DNA of 64,000 bases from Rubrivivax sp. (GTDB lineage Bacteria > Pseudomonadota > Gammaproteobacteria > Burkholderiales > Burkholderiaceae_C). Where the stretch lies: positions 62,001-126,000 of the forward strand of contig JAHBZS010000007.1 in assembly GCA_019635285.1 (NCBI GenBank). The letters are read 5' to 3'. The notes beneath the pieces were generated by a model. That model did not search any database, was not told the DNA's origin, and was given only the letters and a program-made list of their open reading frames with translations. The translations under genes were made by a program, and so were the position numbers. How positions within the stretch are numbered: the stretch's first letter is position 1; every line of letters starts with the position of its first letter. Positions 1-11,563 of the stretch are shown here, piece after piece.

Positions 1-1156
<1,156 letters not shown>

Positions 1157-1784
1157 GCCGAGCGGCTGTAGTACACCGTGGAGCGCAGTTCGGGGTTGGA
1201 GTCGAAGGGATAGATGATGAACAGCGGGCCCTTGTCGCGCACCGCCATCGGCTTGTCGTCCAGCAGGCGCGCCACGATCACGTCGAAGCGCTGGGCATCG
1301 TCGAAGGGCAGGTCGACGCGATAGTCGTTCAGTGCGATGGCGCGCACGTTGCTGCCCTGGGCATCGCAGGCGCCCAGCACGTCACGCAGCAGCGGGCCGG
1401 TGAACTTGTGCACGCTGGAGTACCACGGCGTGCGCGTCACGAAGCTCACCTGCGGCAGCTGTTCGAGCATGGCCATGTCGAACTGCGCCGCGTTGCCGGC
1501 ATTGGGCTTGCGCACGCGGCCGGTCACGGTGAGCACCACCGCGCCCTCCGGCCGCTCGAGCGCCCGCGCCGCGGTCCAGCCGGCCGCCAGCACCGTGCCC
1601 ACCATCCGCGAGAACTGTCGCCTGGACGGGTGGCCTCCCGGTGCCGGGGAGGCGGCATCATGGTCGCCGTGGCGGGTCGTGGCGGGGGTGGAGGGTCCCT
1701 TGGACAAGACGGCGGGTGCAGTGGCGGTGATGCGCGATTCTAGGTCGGGCGCGCTGCGGCCAGAGCGCCCGCCGGGCCGCCGGC

Positions 1785-2792
1785 CTAGGCCGCGATCATC
1801 TGCACACGGCCTTTTTCCTCGTCCATCGTCTTAGCCAGCAGCTTGACCAGGGCGTACACCGTGTCGATGTGGGGCGTCGGCGTGCCGGTGAGCCGGCCCA
1901 GCTCGACCACCGAGCCGACCAGCGCGTCGATCTCCGGGGCGCGGCCGGCCTCCACGTCCTGCAGCATGCTGGTCTTGTGTTTGCCCACCTTCTCGGCGCC
2001 GCCGATGCGCTTGTCGATGCTCACGCGGAAGGTCACGCCCAGCTTGTTGGCCACGGCCTGTGCCTCGGCCATCATGGCCGCGGCCAGGTCGCGTGTCAGC
2101 GGGTACTGGCAGATGTCCACCAAGGTGGCATGCGACAGGGCGCTGACGGGGTTGAAGGTCAGGTTGCCCCACAGCTTGAGCCAGATCTCGGCGCGGATGT
2201 CCTCCAGCACCGGGCTCTTGAAGCCGGCATGGACGAAGCAGGCTGCCACGCGCTGCACGCGCTCGGTGACGCGGCCGTCCAGCTCGCCCAGCGGAAAGCG
2301 GTCGCCCTCGATGTGCTTGACCACGCCGGGGGCCACCAGCTCCGAGGCCGGGTAGACCACGCAGCCGATGATCTGCGCCGCCGGGATCGCCGCGGCGATG
2401 CGCCCGCTCGGGTCCACGCTCTTGACGACCGTGCCGTCGAGCTCGCTGCCCACGCCGTGGAAGTACCAGAAGGGCACGCCGTTCTGCATGGTGACGATCA
2501 GCGTCTGGGGGCCGAGCAGCTTGGGCAGCTCGTCGATCACCGCCTCCACCTGGTGCGCCTTCATGGCCAGCACGACGATGTCCTGCACGCCGGCCTCGGC
2601 ATAGTCGTTGGTGGCCTTGACGTGGCGGGCGACATGCTCGCTGCCGTCGTGGTCGATCAGCTTCATGCCGTTGGCGCGGATGGCCTGGAGGTTGGCGCCG
2701 CGCACCATGAAGGTGACGTCCTCGGCGGCGAGCGCGAGTTTCACCCCCACCAGCCCGCCGATGGCGCCTGCGCCGATGATTGCAATTTTCAT
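1785..2792 (-). CDS. 2-dehydropantoate 2-reductase family protein (ApbA/PanE)
   Basis: NADPH-dependent reductase of the ketopantoate reductase family, 335 residues, cytoplasmic. The N-terminal Rossmann motif GAGAIG is at residues 7-12. The C-terminal helical domain carries the family signature K-x3-N-x3-N-x3-AL (KLWGNLTFNPVSAL). The start is set at the ATG of MKIAIIGAGAIGG; upstream codons in the same frame have no family resemblance and fall in the divergent promoter region. The gene is transcribed away from the sugar-acid operon at 3065, so the paralogue may reduce a 2-keto acid other than ketopantoate. True pantothenate synthesis (panE) remains possible. The family call is secure; the substrate is not. 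Confidence 0.88.
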   Translation of the reverse strand: MKIAIIGAGAIGGLVGVKLALAAEDVTFMVRGANLQAIRANGMKLIDHDGSEHVARHVKATNDYAEAGVQDIVVLAMKAHQVEAVIDELPKLLGPQTLIVTMQNGVPFWYFHGVGSELDGTVVKSVDPSGRIAAAIPAAQIIGCVVYPASELVAPGVVKHIEGDRFPLGELDGRVTERVQRVAACFVHAGFKSPVLEDIRAEIWLKLWGNLTFNPVSALSHATLVDICQYPLTRDLAAAMMAEAQAVANKLGVTFRVSIDKRIGGAEKVGKHKTSMLQDVEAGRAPEIDALVGSVVELGRLTGTPTPHIDTVYALVKLLAKTMDEEKGRVQMIAA

Positions 2793-3835
<1,043 letters not shown>

Positions 3836-3852
3836 GCCCGAGAAAGGACCAC

Positions 3853-4719
3853 ATGAAGCTGCTACGCCATGGCGCCAAGGGCGCCGAGAAACCCGCGCTG
3901 CTCGATGCCCAGGGCCGCGTGCGCGACCTGTCGAAGGTGCTGCCCGACATCGGCGCGGCCGCGCTGGCGCCGAAGAGCCTGCAGCGGCTGCGCGACCTGG
4001 ACACCAACACCTTGCCGGTGGTCGAGCGCCCGGGGCGCCTGGCCGTGCCCTGGAGCGGCATGGGCAAGTTCGTCGCCATCGGCCTGAACTATGCCGACCA
4101 TGCGGCCGAGTCGAACCTGCCGGTGCCCAAGGAGCCGATCGTCTTCATGAAGGCCACCAGCTGTGCCGTCGGCCCCGACCACCCGGTGGTGCTGCCGCAG
4201 GGCAGCGTCAAGAGCGACTGGGAAGTCGAACTCGGCATCGTCATCGGCAGCCGCGCGCGCTATGTGTCCGAGGCCGATGCGCTCAAGCACGTGGCCGGCT
4301 ACTGCGTGGTCAACGACGTGTCCGAGCGCGAGTACCAGATCGAGCGCGGCGGCACCTGGGACAAGGGCAAGGGCTGCGACACCTTCGGCCCCATCGGCCC
4401 CTGGCTGGTGACCGCCGACGAAGTGCCCGACCCGCAGAACTTGTCGATGTGGCTCGAGGTCAACGGCCACCGCTACCAGAACGGCAGCACCAAGACGATG
4501 ATCTTCGGCGTGGCCATGCTGGTGTCGTACCTGAGCCGCTTCATGACGCTGGAAGCCGGCGACTGCATCACCACCGGCACGCCGCCGGGCGTGGGCATGG
4601 GCGTCAAGCCGAACCCGGTGTTCCTGAAGCCGGGCGACGTCATGAAGCTCGGCATCGAAGGCCTGGGCGTGCAGACGCAGACGGTGCATGCCTGGGATCC
4701 GGCCTTGATCGACGGGTGA
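3853..4719 (+). CDS. Fumarylacetoacetate hydrolase (FAH) family protein
   Basis: A 288-residue cytoplasmic enzyme of the FAH fold. It has a short N-terminal domain (about residues 1-70) and the catalytic domain from GKFVAIGLNYADHAAE onward. Metal-ligand acids are in DWEVELGIVIG, and the C-terminal half keeps the family motifs DVSEREYQ, TFGPIGPW and TGTPPGVGMG. The ATG is preceded by AAAGGA, 17 nt after the stop of the SDR gene, so the two are co-transcribed. In deoxy-sugar-acid pathways this family splits 2,4-diketo-3-deoxy acids to pyruvate and a hydroxy acid. Annotation as an ureidoglycolate lyase or other FAH member would be equally consistent with the fold; the operon favours the sugar-acid role. 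Confidence 0.87.
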   Translation: MKLLRHGAKGAEKPALLDAQGRVRDLSKVLPDIGAAALAPKSLQRLRDLDTNTLPVVERPGRLAVPWSGMGKFVAIGLNYADHAAESNLPVPKEPIVFMKATSCAVGPDHPVVLPQGSVKSDWEVELGIVIGSRARYVSEADALKHVAGYCVVNDVSEREYQIERGGTWDKGKGCDTFGPIGPWLVTADEVPDPQNLSMWLEVNGHRYQNGSTKTMIFGVAMLVSYLSRFMTLEAGDCITTGTPPGVGMGVKPNPVFLKPGDVMKLGIEGLGVQTQTVHAWDPALIDG

Positions 4720-4734
4720 CCAGGCCCACCCCCT

Positions 4735-4763
4735 GCGGCCTTCGGCCGCCCCCGTCGTGGGGG
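4735..4763. repeat. Double hairpin, REP-like intergenic element
   Basis: Two adjacent perfect hairpins: GCGGCC-TTC-GGCCGC at 4735-4749 and CCCCC-GTCGT-GGGGG at 4749-4763. They lie in the 124-bp gap between the FAH and UxaA genes. No T-run follows, so an intrinsic terminator is unlikely. The arrangement looks like the short palindromic repeats scattered in Burkholderiales genomes, and it could slow 3' decay of the upstream mRNA. Family membership is from memory, not a search. Confidence 0.45.
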
Positions 4764-4843
4764 CCACGCGGGCGGCCCGGCGCAGCCGGTGCCGCGGCCT
4801 TCGCGGGTAGAGGTGGCGGACTTCTGGATGCGGAGCGATTGAC

Positions 4844-6382
4844 ATGACCTCGAACGTGGCCTCGCCGGTGATCCGCATCCATCCCGCCGACGACGTGGTC
4901 ATCGCGCGCGTGCAGCTGCTCGGCGGCACGCGCATCGCCAGCGAAGGCGTCACCGTCGCCGGCCTGGTGCCGCCGGGGCACAAGCTGGCGGTGCGCGCCA
5001 TTGCCGCGGGCCAGCCGGTGCGGCGCTACAACCAGGTGATCGGCGTGGCCCGCGTGGACATCGCGCCGGGCCAGCATGTGCACAGCCACAACCTGGAGTT
5101 CGGCAACTTCGCGCGCGACCATGCCGTGGGGCAGGGCGTCACGCCCACCGCCTACGTGGCCGAGCCGGCCACCTTCCAGGGCATCGTGCGGCCCGACGGG
5201 CGCGTGGCCACGCGCAACTACATCGGCGTGCTGACCAGCGTCAACTGCTCGGCCACCGTGGCGCGCGCCATCGCCGACCACTTTCGACGCGACATCAATC
5301 CGCGGGCGCTGGAGCGCTTTGCGCAGGTCGACGGGGTGGTGGCGCTGACGCACGGCGCCGGCTGCGCCACCGACAGCGACGGCGAGCCGCTGCGCGTGCT
5401 GCGCCGCACGCTGGGCGGTTATGCGCGGCACCCCAACTTCGGCGCGCTGCTGATGGTCGGCCTGGGCTGCGAGACCAACCAGATCAGCGGCCTGATGCAA
5501 CAGGAAGGCCTGCACGAAAGCGACCAGCTGCAGACCTTCAGCATCCAGGACACCGGCGGCACCGCCAAGACCGTGGCGCGCGGCATCGAGCTGGTGGAAT
5601 GGATGCTGGAATCTGCCAACCGCGTCGAGCGCGAGCCGGTGCCGGCCAGCCACATCTGCGTCGGCCTGCAGTGCGGTGGCTCCGACGGCTACTCGGGCTT
5701 GAGTGCCAACCCGGCGCTGGGTGCGGCGGTGGACCGGTTGGTGCGCCACGGCGGCACCGCGATCCTGTCCGAATCGCCCGAGGTCTATGGCGGCGAACAC
5801 CTGCTGACGCGGCGCGCGGTGTCGGCCGCGGTGGCCGACAAGCTGCTGCAGCGCCTGCGCTGGTGGGAAGACTACTGCGCGCGCAACGGCGGCCAGATGG
5901 ACAACAACCCGTCGGCCGGCAACAAGGCCGGCGGGCTGACGACCATCCTGGAAAAGAGCCTGGGTGCGGTGGCCAAGAGCGGCACCACCAACCTGGTGGA
6001 CGTGTACGAGTATGCCGAGCCGGTCACCGCCAAGGGGCTGGTGTTCATGGACACGCCGGGCTACGACCCGGTGTCGGCCACCGGCCAGGTGGCCGGCGGC
6101 GCCAACCTGATCTGCTTCACCACCGGCCGCGGCTCGGCCTACGGCTGCGCGCCGGCGCCGTCGCTGAAGCTGGCCACCAACAGTGCGCTGTGGCAGAAAC
6201 AGGAAGAAGACATCGACATCAACTGCGGCGAGATCATCGACGGCAGCTGCAGCATCGACGAGATGGGCGAACGCATCTTCCGCCTGATGCTGGACACCGC
6301 CTCCGGGCGGCGCACGAAGAGCGAAAACCACGGCTACGGGCAGAGCGAATTCGTGCCTTGGCAGCTGGGGGCGGTGATGTAG
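4844..6382 (+). CDS. UxaA-family dehydratase (altronate/galactarate dehydratase type)
   Basis: A 512-residue sugar-acid dehydratase. The N-terminal SAF-type domain (about residues 8-100) is fused to the D-galactarate dehydratase/altronate hydrolase domain (about 115-510), the full two-domain form. Conserved segments include VATRNYIGVLTSVNCSA, THGAGCATDS, GLGCETNQISG, QCGGSDGYSG and DNNPSAGNKAGGLTTILEK; several Cys in the first half could hold the Fe centre. UxaA homologues act as dehydratases for aldonic or uronic acids. With the SDR and FAH genes upstream it most likely provides the first step, giving the 2-keto-3-deoxy acid. The 124-bp gap to the FAH gene contains only the hairpin element. 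Confidence 0.88.
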   Translation: MTSNVASPVIRIHPADDVVIARVQLLGGTRIASEGVTVAGLVPPGHKLAVRAIAAGQPVRRYNQVIGVARVDIAPGQHVHSHNLEFGNFARDHAVGQGVTPTAYVAEPATFQGIVRPDGRVATRNYIGVLTSVNCSATVARAIADHFRRDINPRALERFAQVDGVVALTHGAGCATDSDGEPLRVLRRTLGGYARHPNFGALLMVGLGCETNQISGLMQQEGLHESDQLQTFSIQDTGGTAKTVARGIELVEWMLESANRVEREPVPASHICVGLQCGGSDGYSGLSANPALGAAVDRLVRHGGTAILSESPEVYGGEHLLTRRAVSAAVADKLLQRLRWWEDYCARNGGQMDNNPSAGNKAGGLTTILEKSLGAVAKSGTTNLVDVYEYAEPVTAKGLVFMDTPGYDPVSATGQVAGGANLICFTTGRGSAYGCAPAPSLKLATNSALWQKQEEDIDINCGEIIDGSCSIDEMGERIFRLMLDTASGRRTKSENHGYGQSEFVPWQLGAVM

Positions 6383-6484
6383 CGCCAGGCGGCGCGTGCA
6401 GCGGGCCGGGCCGCTCGCGCCTGCGCGCCCGGGTTTTCCCCGGGTCGCGGATGTCCCTGCTGCGACGTGGGCAAGCCCCCGCCG

Positions 6485-6494
6485 GGGTATACCC
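6485..6494. promoter_or_regulatory. Perfect 10-bp palindrome GGGTATACCC upstream of acyl-CoA synthetase
   Basis: A TATA-centred perfect palindrome 33 bp before the start codon of the acyl-CoA synthetase gene, in a region otherwise rich in G and C. A CCCGGG-TTTTC-CCCGGG stem-loop lies about 40 bp upstream and may end transcription of the UxaA gene. An operator for a fatty-acid-type regulator is plausible but unproven. Confidence 0.3.
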
Positions 6495-6526
6495 GTCGAC
6501 ATTGCTGCTGTCCTGCGGAACCCGCC

Positions 6527-8266
6527 ATGTCGACCCACTCCTCAACCATCGCCTCCACCGGCTCTTCGACCGCCTCTCCCACCGAACGCCCCCACCACAA
6601 GATCTGGCCCAAGCGCCTGCCGCGCAAGCTGGTGGTGCCGCAGACCTCGCTGTGGTTCAACCTGGAGGTGGCCGCGGCGCGCTACCCCGACAAGCCGGCC
6701 TTCGTGTTCTTCGGCCAGGCGCTGACCTATGCCCGGCTGAAGACGCAGGCGGAAGCCCTGGCCGGCTGGCTGCAGGCGCAGGGCGTGGGCGCCGGCGACC
6801 GTGTCGCGCTGTACCTGCAGAACTGCCCGCAGTTCATCGTGGCGCTGTATGCGGTGTTCCGCGCCAACGCGGTGGCGGTGCCGGTCAACCCGATGAACCG
6901 CGCCGACGAGTTCGGCCACTACATCAGCGACCCCGACACCCGGGTGGTGGTCTGCGCGGCCGACCTGGCGGGCTTCGTCGCCGAGGCCGACGCCGCGCTG
7001 CCGCCGGCGCAGCGGCTGAAGGCGGTGCTGGTGACGCGCTACAGCGACGCCATGCCCGAAGGCGCGCTGGACCCCGCCGAGGCGCCGAGCCCGGCCATCG
7101 AAGCCTGGCTGCGCGCCGATCCGCCGCTGCCCGCCGGCTACGTGCGCTGGGGGGAGGCGCTGGCCGCCGGCCAGGCGCCGGGCCCGCACACCGCCGGCCC
7201 GGACGACCTGGCGCTGCTGCCCTATACCTCGGGCACCACCGGGTTGCCCAAGGGCTGCATGCACACGCACCGCACGCTGATGCACAACGCGGTGGCCGGG
7301 CAATGGAGCGAGACCGGCGCCGAGACCGTGAGCCTGGGCGTGGTGCCGATGTTCCACATCACCGGCATGATGCTGTGCGCGCTGGGCACGGTCTTCGTCG
7401 GCGCCACGCTGGTGCTGATGCCGCGCTGGGACCGCGAACTGGCCGGCCGCCTGTTCGCGCGGCACGGCATCACGCACTGGACCTGCATTCCGACGATGGT
7501 CATCGACCTGTTCGGCAGCCCCAACTACAAGCGCTTCGACCTGAGCAGCCTGCGCTACATCGGCGGCGGCGGCGCGGCCATGCCGCAGGCGGTGGCGCAG
7601 CGGCTGCAGGACGAATTCGGCCTGACCTTCGCCGAAGGCTACGGCCTCACCGAGACTGCGGCGCCCAGCCACAGCAACCCGATGGAGCGCGCCAAGCTGC
7701 AGTGCCTGGGCATCCCCTTCTTCAGCACCGACTCGCGCGTGGTCGACCCCGTGACCTTCGAGGAGGTGCCGCCAGGCCAGGACGGCGAGATCATCGTGCA
7801 CGGCCCGCAGGTCTTCCTGGGCTACTGGCGCCACCCCGAGGCCACCGCCGCGGCGTTCATCAGCTTCGAGGGCAAGCGCTTCTTCCGCACCGGCGACCTG
7901 GGCCGCATGGACGACGAGGGCTACTTCTTCATCACCGACCGGCTGAAGCGCATGATCAACGCCAGCGGCTACAAGGTCTGGCCCAGCGAGGTGGAGCTGA
8001 TGCTCTTCAAGTGCCCGCTGGTGCAGGAGGCCTGCATCATCGCCGCCAAGGACGCCTATCGCGGCGAGACCGTCAAGGCGGTGGTCGTGCTGCGCACCGA
8101 AGCCAAGGCCAGCGCCCGGCCCGAGGACGTCGTCGCCTGGGCGCGCGAGCACATGGCGGCCTACAAGGTACCGAAGATCGTCGAGTTCGTCGATGCGCTG
8201 CCCAAGTCGGGCTCGGGCAAGGTGATGTGGCGCCTGCTGCAGGACCAGGAGGCCAGCCGGTCCTGA
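6527..8266 (+). CDS. AMP-dependent acyl-CoA synthetase/ligase
   Basis: Cytoplasmic enzyme that activates a carboxylic acid to acyl-AMP and then acyl-CoA; 579 residues. The ATP-binding loop LPYTSGTTGLPKG, the motif EGYGLTET, the hinge region around RTGDLGRMDDEGYF and the C-terminal catalytic Lys in PKSGSGKVMWR are all intact. The start at MSTHSSTIAST was chosen because upstream codons lie in the palindrome-containing leader; the first 25 residues are low-complexity. The overall form fits medium- or long-chain fatty acyl-CoA synthetases, but aromatic acids cannot be excluded. It is convergent with the Liv-type transporter, 44 bp away. Confidence 0.87.
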   Translation: MSTHSSTIASTGSSTASPTERPHHKIWPKRLPRKLVVPQTSLWFNLEVAAARYPDKPAFVFFGQALTYARLKTQAEALAGWLQAQGVGAGDRVALYLQNCPQFIVALYAVFRANAVAVPVNPMNRADEFGHYISDPDTRVVVCAADLAGFVAEADAALPPAQRLKAVLVTRYSDAMPEGALDPAEAPSPAIEAWLRADPPLPAGYVRWGEALAAGQAPGPHTAGPDDLALLPYTSGTTGLPKGCMHTHRTLMHNAVAGQWSETGAETVSLGVVPMFHITGMMLCALGTVFVGATLVLMPRWDRELAGRLFARHGITHWTCIPTMVIDLFGSPNYKRFDLSSLRYIGGGGAAMPQAVAQRLQDEFGLTFAEGYGLTETAAPSHSNPMERAKLQCLGIPFFSTDSRVVDPVTFEEVPPGQDGEIIVHGPQVFLGYWRHPEATAAAFISFEGKRFFRTGDLGRMDDEGYFFITDRLKRMINASGYKVWPSEVELMLFKCPLVQEACIIAAKDAYRGETVKAVVVLRTEAKASARPEDVVAWAREHMAAYKVPKIVEFVDALPKSGSGKVMWRLLQDQEASRS

Positions 8267-8310
8267 GCCCCGGCGTCACGGCGCCGCGCCGGCGTCGGCG
8301 CTGGGCGCGC

Positions 8311-9023
<713 letters not shown>

Positions 9024-9027
<4 letters not shown>

Positions 9028-9809
9028 GCCGCGTCGTCCTCGTCGTCCTCGTCGTCTCTGCCGAGGTACGCCTCGATGACGTCGGGGTTGCTCTGGATCT
9101 GCGCGGGCGTGCCCTCGGCGATGATGCGGCCGAAGTTGAGCACCGCGATGCGCTCGCACAGGCCCATGACGAAGCGCATGTCGTGCTCGATCATGAAGAT
9201 GGTGTAGCCGCGCCTGGCGATGTTGCTGATGCCGCCCATCAGCTCGGTCTTCTCGCCGGTGTTCATGCCGGCCACCGGTTCGTCCAGCAGCAGCAGGCGC
9301 GGCTCGGTGGCCAGCGCACGGGCCAGCTCCAGCTTTCGCTGGTCACCGTAAGACAGGTTGTCGGCGATGTCCTCCGCCTTGGCCTCCAGGCCCACCCAGC
9401 TCAGCAGCTCGCGTGCCTTTTCGCGCGCGCGCGCCTCCTGGGCGCGGAACGAAGGCAGCGCGAACAGCCAGCCCGGCACGCCGTAGTCCAGGTGCGCATG
9501 CATGCCCACCACCACGTTGTCCAGCAAGGTCATGTCCTTGAACACGCGGATGTTCTGGAAGGTGCGCGCAATGCCGCGCCGCGTGATGCGGTGCGGCGGC
9601 ATGCCCAGCAGGCTCTGGCCCTGCAACTCGATGGTGCCGCCGCTGGGCGCGAGCAGGCCGGTGACCAGGTTGAAGACCGTCGTCTTGCCGGCGCCGTTGG
9701 GGCCGATCAGGCCGAAGACGCGGCCTTCGGGCACGTCGAAGCTCACGTCCTGCAGCACCTTCAGGCCGCCGAAGTGCTTGGACACGTTGTTCAGGCGCAG
9801 CATCGCCAC
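9024..9809 (-). CDS. livG: ABC transporter ATP-binding protein, LivG type
   Basis: Second ATPase subunit of the same importer, 261 residues. Walker A is GPNGAGKTT, the signature region is NLSYGDQRKLELARAL and Walker B is LLLLDEPVAGM. The Y in place of the second G of LSGGQ is normal for LivG. An unusual acidic tail (DDEDDEDD) ends the protein, encoded by a run of GAC/GAG codons. The stop overlaps the livF start. It begins 1 nt before the end of livM. Confidence 0.93.
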
Positions 9810-9810
9810 C

Positions 9811-10668
9811 TCAGTGCGCCGTGCGCGAGAACCAGCCGCGCAGGCGTTTCGGGTCCCACAGGCCCTTGGGCAGGAACAGCACGATGAGCACCAGGATGGC
9901 GCCGTTGACCATGGTGCGGAAGTCGCCCAGGCCGCGCAGCAGCTCGGGCAGCAGCGTGACGATCAGCGCGCCCAGCACCGGCCCGGCCAGGCCGCCGGTG
10001 CCGCCCAGGATGGCCATCGTCAGGATCTCCACGCCCCGGTCGAAGCCGTATTCGTTGGGTCCGATGAAGAAGGTCAGGTGCGCGTTCAGCGCGCCCGCCA
10101 GGCCGGCGATGGCCGCGCCCAGCGCAAAGGCCAGCATCTTGTGCGCGTTGACGGCGATGCCCATCAGCGACGCGGCCACCGCGTCCTCGTTGATGGCCTC
10201 GAAGGCGCGGCCGATGCGCGACACCCGCAGCCGCCACAGCGCGGCCAGCACCAGTGCCAGGGCCAGCGCCACGTGCCACCACTGCGTCAGCTGCGGAATG
10301 CCATTGAGGCCGAGCGCGCCGCCGGTCAGGCCCTCGGCGTTGAGGATCAGCACGCGCACCACCTCGCCGAAGCCCAAGGTGGCCATTGCCAAGTATACCC
10401 CCGACAGGCGCAGCGTCGGCCCGCCGATGACCAGCGCCACCAGCGTGGGGGCGAGCATGCCGCCGGCCAGCGCCACCGGGAAGGACGCGCCGGCGTTCAT
10501 CGTCAGCAGCGCCGAGGTGTAGGCGCCGATGCCCATGAAGGCCGCATTGGCCATGGCCAGCAGGCCGCAGGACAGGGTGAGCCAGATCGACAGCGCCAGC
10601 AGCGCGTTGATGCCGATGCCGAGGATCAGGTTGCTGTAGACCTGCCAGAAGGTATGCAGTCCCTCCAT
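9811..10668 (-). CDS. livM: ABC transporter permease, LivM type
   Basis: Inner-membrane permease of the HAAT importer, 285 residues with about eight or nine hydrophobic segments. The conserved loop for ATPase coupling lies around GRAFEAINEDAVAASLMGI, and the FLPKGLW segment near the end is typical. The start MEGLHTFWQ is chosen because its ATG follows the livH stop by one base (TGACATG); longer upstream frames overlap livH entirely. Confidence 0.92.
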   Translation of the reverse strand: MEGLHTFWQVYSNLILGIGINALLALSIWLTLSCGLLAMANAAFMGIGAYTSALLTMNAGASFPVALAGGMLAPTLVALVIGGPTLRLSGVYLAMATLGFGEVVRVLILNAEGLTGGALGLNGIPQLTQWWHVALALALVLAALWRLRVSRIGRAFEAINEDAVAASLMGIAVNAHKMLAFALGAAIAGLAGALNAHLTFFIGPNEYGFDRGVEILTMAILGGTGGLAGPVLGALIVTLLPELLRGLGDFRTMVNGAILVLIVLFLPKGLWDPKRLRGWFSRTAH

Positions 10669-10669
10669 G

Positions 10670-11551
10670 TCAAGCCTTGCGCTCCAGCACCTTGCCGAAC
10701 AGGCCCTGCGGGCGCAGCAGCAGCACGATGAAGAGCAGCCCGAAGGCCACCGCGTCGCGCATGGTCGAGCCGATGTAGGCCACCGACATGACCTCGGCAA
10801 AGCCCAGGAACAGCCCGCCGATCAGCGCGCCGCGGATGTCGCCCATGCCGCCCAGGATGATGACCGCGATGCCCTTGTGCAGCATCGGCTGGCCCATCAG
10901 CGGGAACACGGCGTTGGAGTACAGCGCGATCAGCACGCCGGCGACGCCGCCCAGCGCCGCGGCGACGGCAGAGGTCAGCGCGAACAGGCCTTCGACGTTG
11001 ATGCCCAGCAGCGCCGCGGCCTTGGGCGATTCGGCGATGGCGCGCAGCGCGCGGCCCAGCTGCGTGCGCCGCATGACCACGAACAGCGCCGCCATGAGCA
11101 CGAAGGACAGCAGGATGATGCCCAGCTCGAGCACGCTCATCTGCACGCCCAGGAAGTGCAGTTGCTGGTCGGGCACGACCTCGGCCGGGAAGCGCATGTT
11201 GGCCGCGCCGAACACGCCTTGCGCGGCGTTGTTCAGCAAGATGGCCAGGCCGATGGTGGCGATCATCGGGATCAGGTGCGGCGCATTGCGCCGTCGCAGC
11301 GGGCGCAGCACCAGCGTGTCGATGACCAGCCCGAGCAGCGCGCAGGCCACCATCGCCGCCGCCAGCGAGGCCCACAGCGGCCAGCCCAGGTGCAGCACGG
11401 TCTGCAGCGCGGCGTAGGCGCCGACCATGAACACCGCGCCATGCGACAGGTTGATCACGCCCAGCACGCCGAAGACCAGCGTGAAGCCGAGCGCGAACAG
11501 CGCGTACACGCAGCCCAGCGACAGCGCGTTGACCAGTTGCTGTTCGAGCAT
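10670..11551 (-). CDS. livH: ABC transporter permease, LivH type
   Basis: Inner-membrane permease, 293 residues, eight or so membrane segments. Family motifs include GVINLSHGAVFMVGAY near the N-terminus, GRALRAIAESPKAAALLGI (coupling helix) and the C-terminal RPQGLFGK. It pairs with LivM to form the channel. It starts 12 nt after the binding-protein stop. Confidence 0.93.
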   Translation of the reverse strand: MLEQQLVNALSLGCVYALFALGFTLVFGVLGVINLSHGAVFMVGAYAALQTVLHLGWPLWASLAAAMVACALLGLVIDTLVLRPLRRRNAPHLIPMIATIGLAILLNNAAQGVFGAANMRFPAEVVPDQQLHFLGVQMSVLELGIILLSFVLMAALFVVMRRTQLGRALRAIAESPKAAALLGINVEGLFALTSAVAAALGGVAGVLIALYSNAVFPLMGQPMLHKGIAVIILGGMGDIRGALIGGLFLGFAEVMSVAYIGSTMRDAVAFGLLFIVLLLRPQGLFGKVLERKA

Positions 11552-11563
11552 CGCCGCCGGCGC

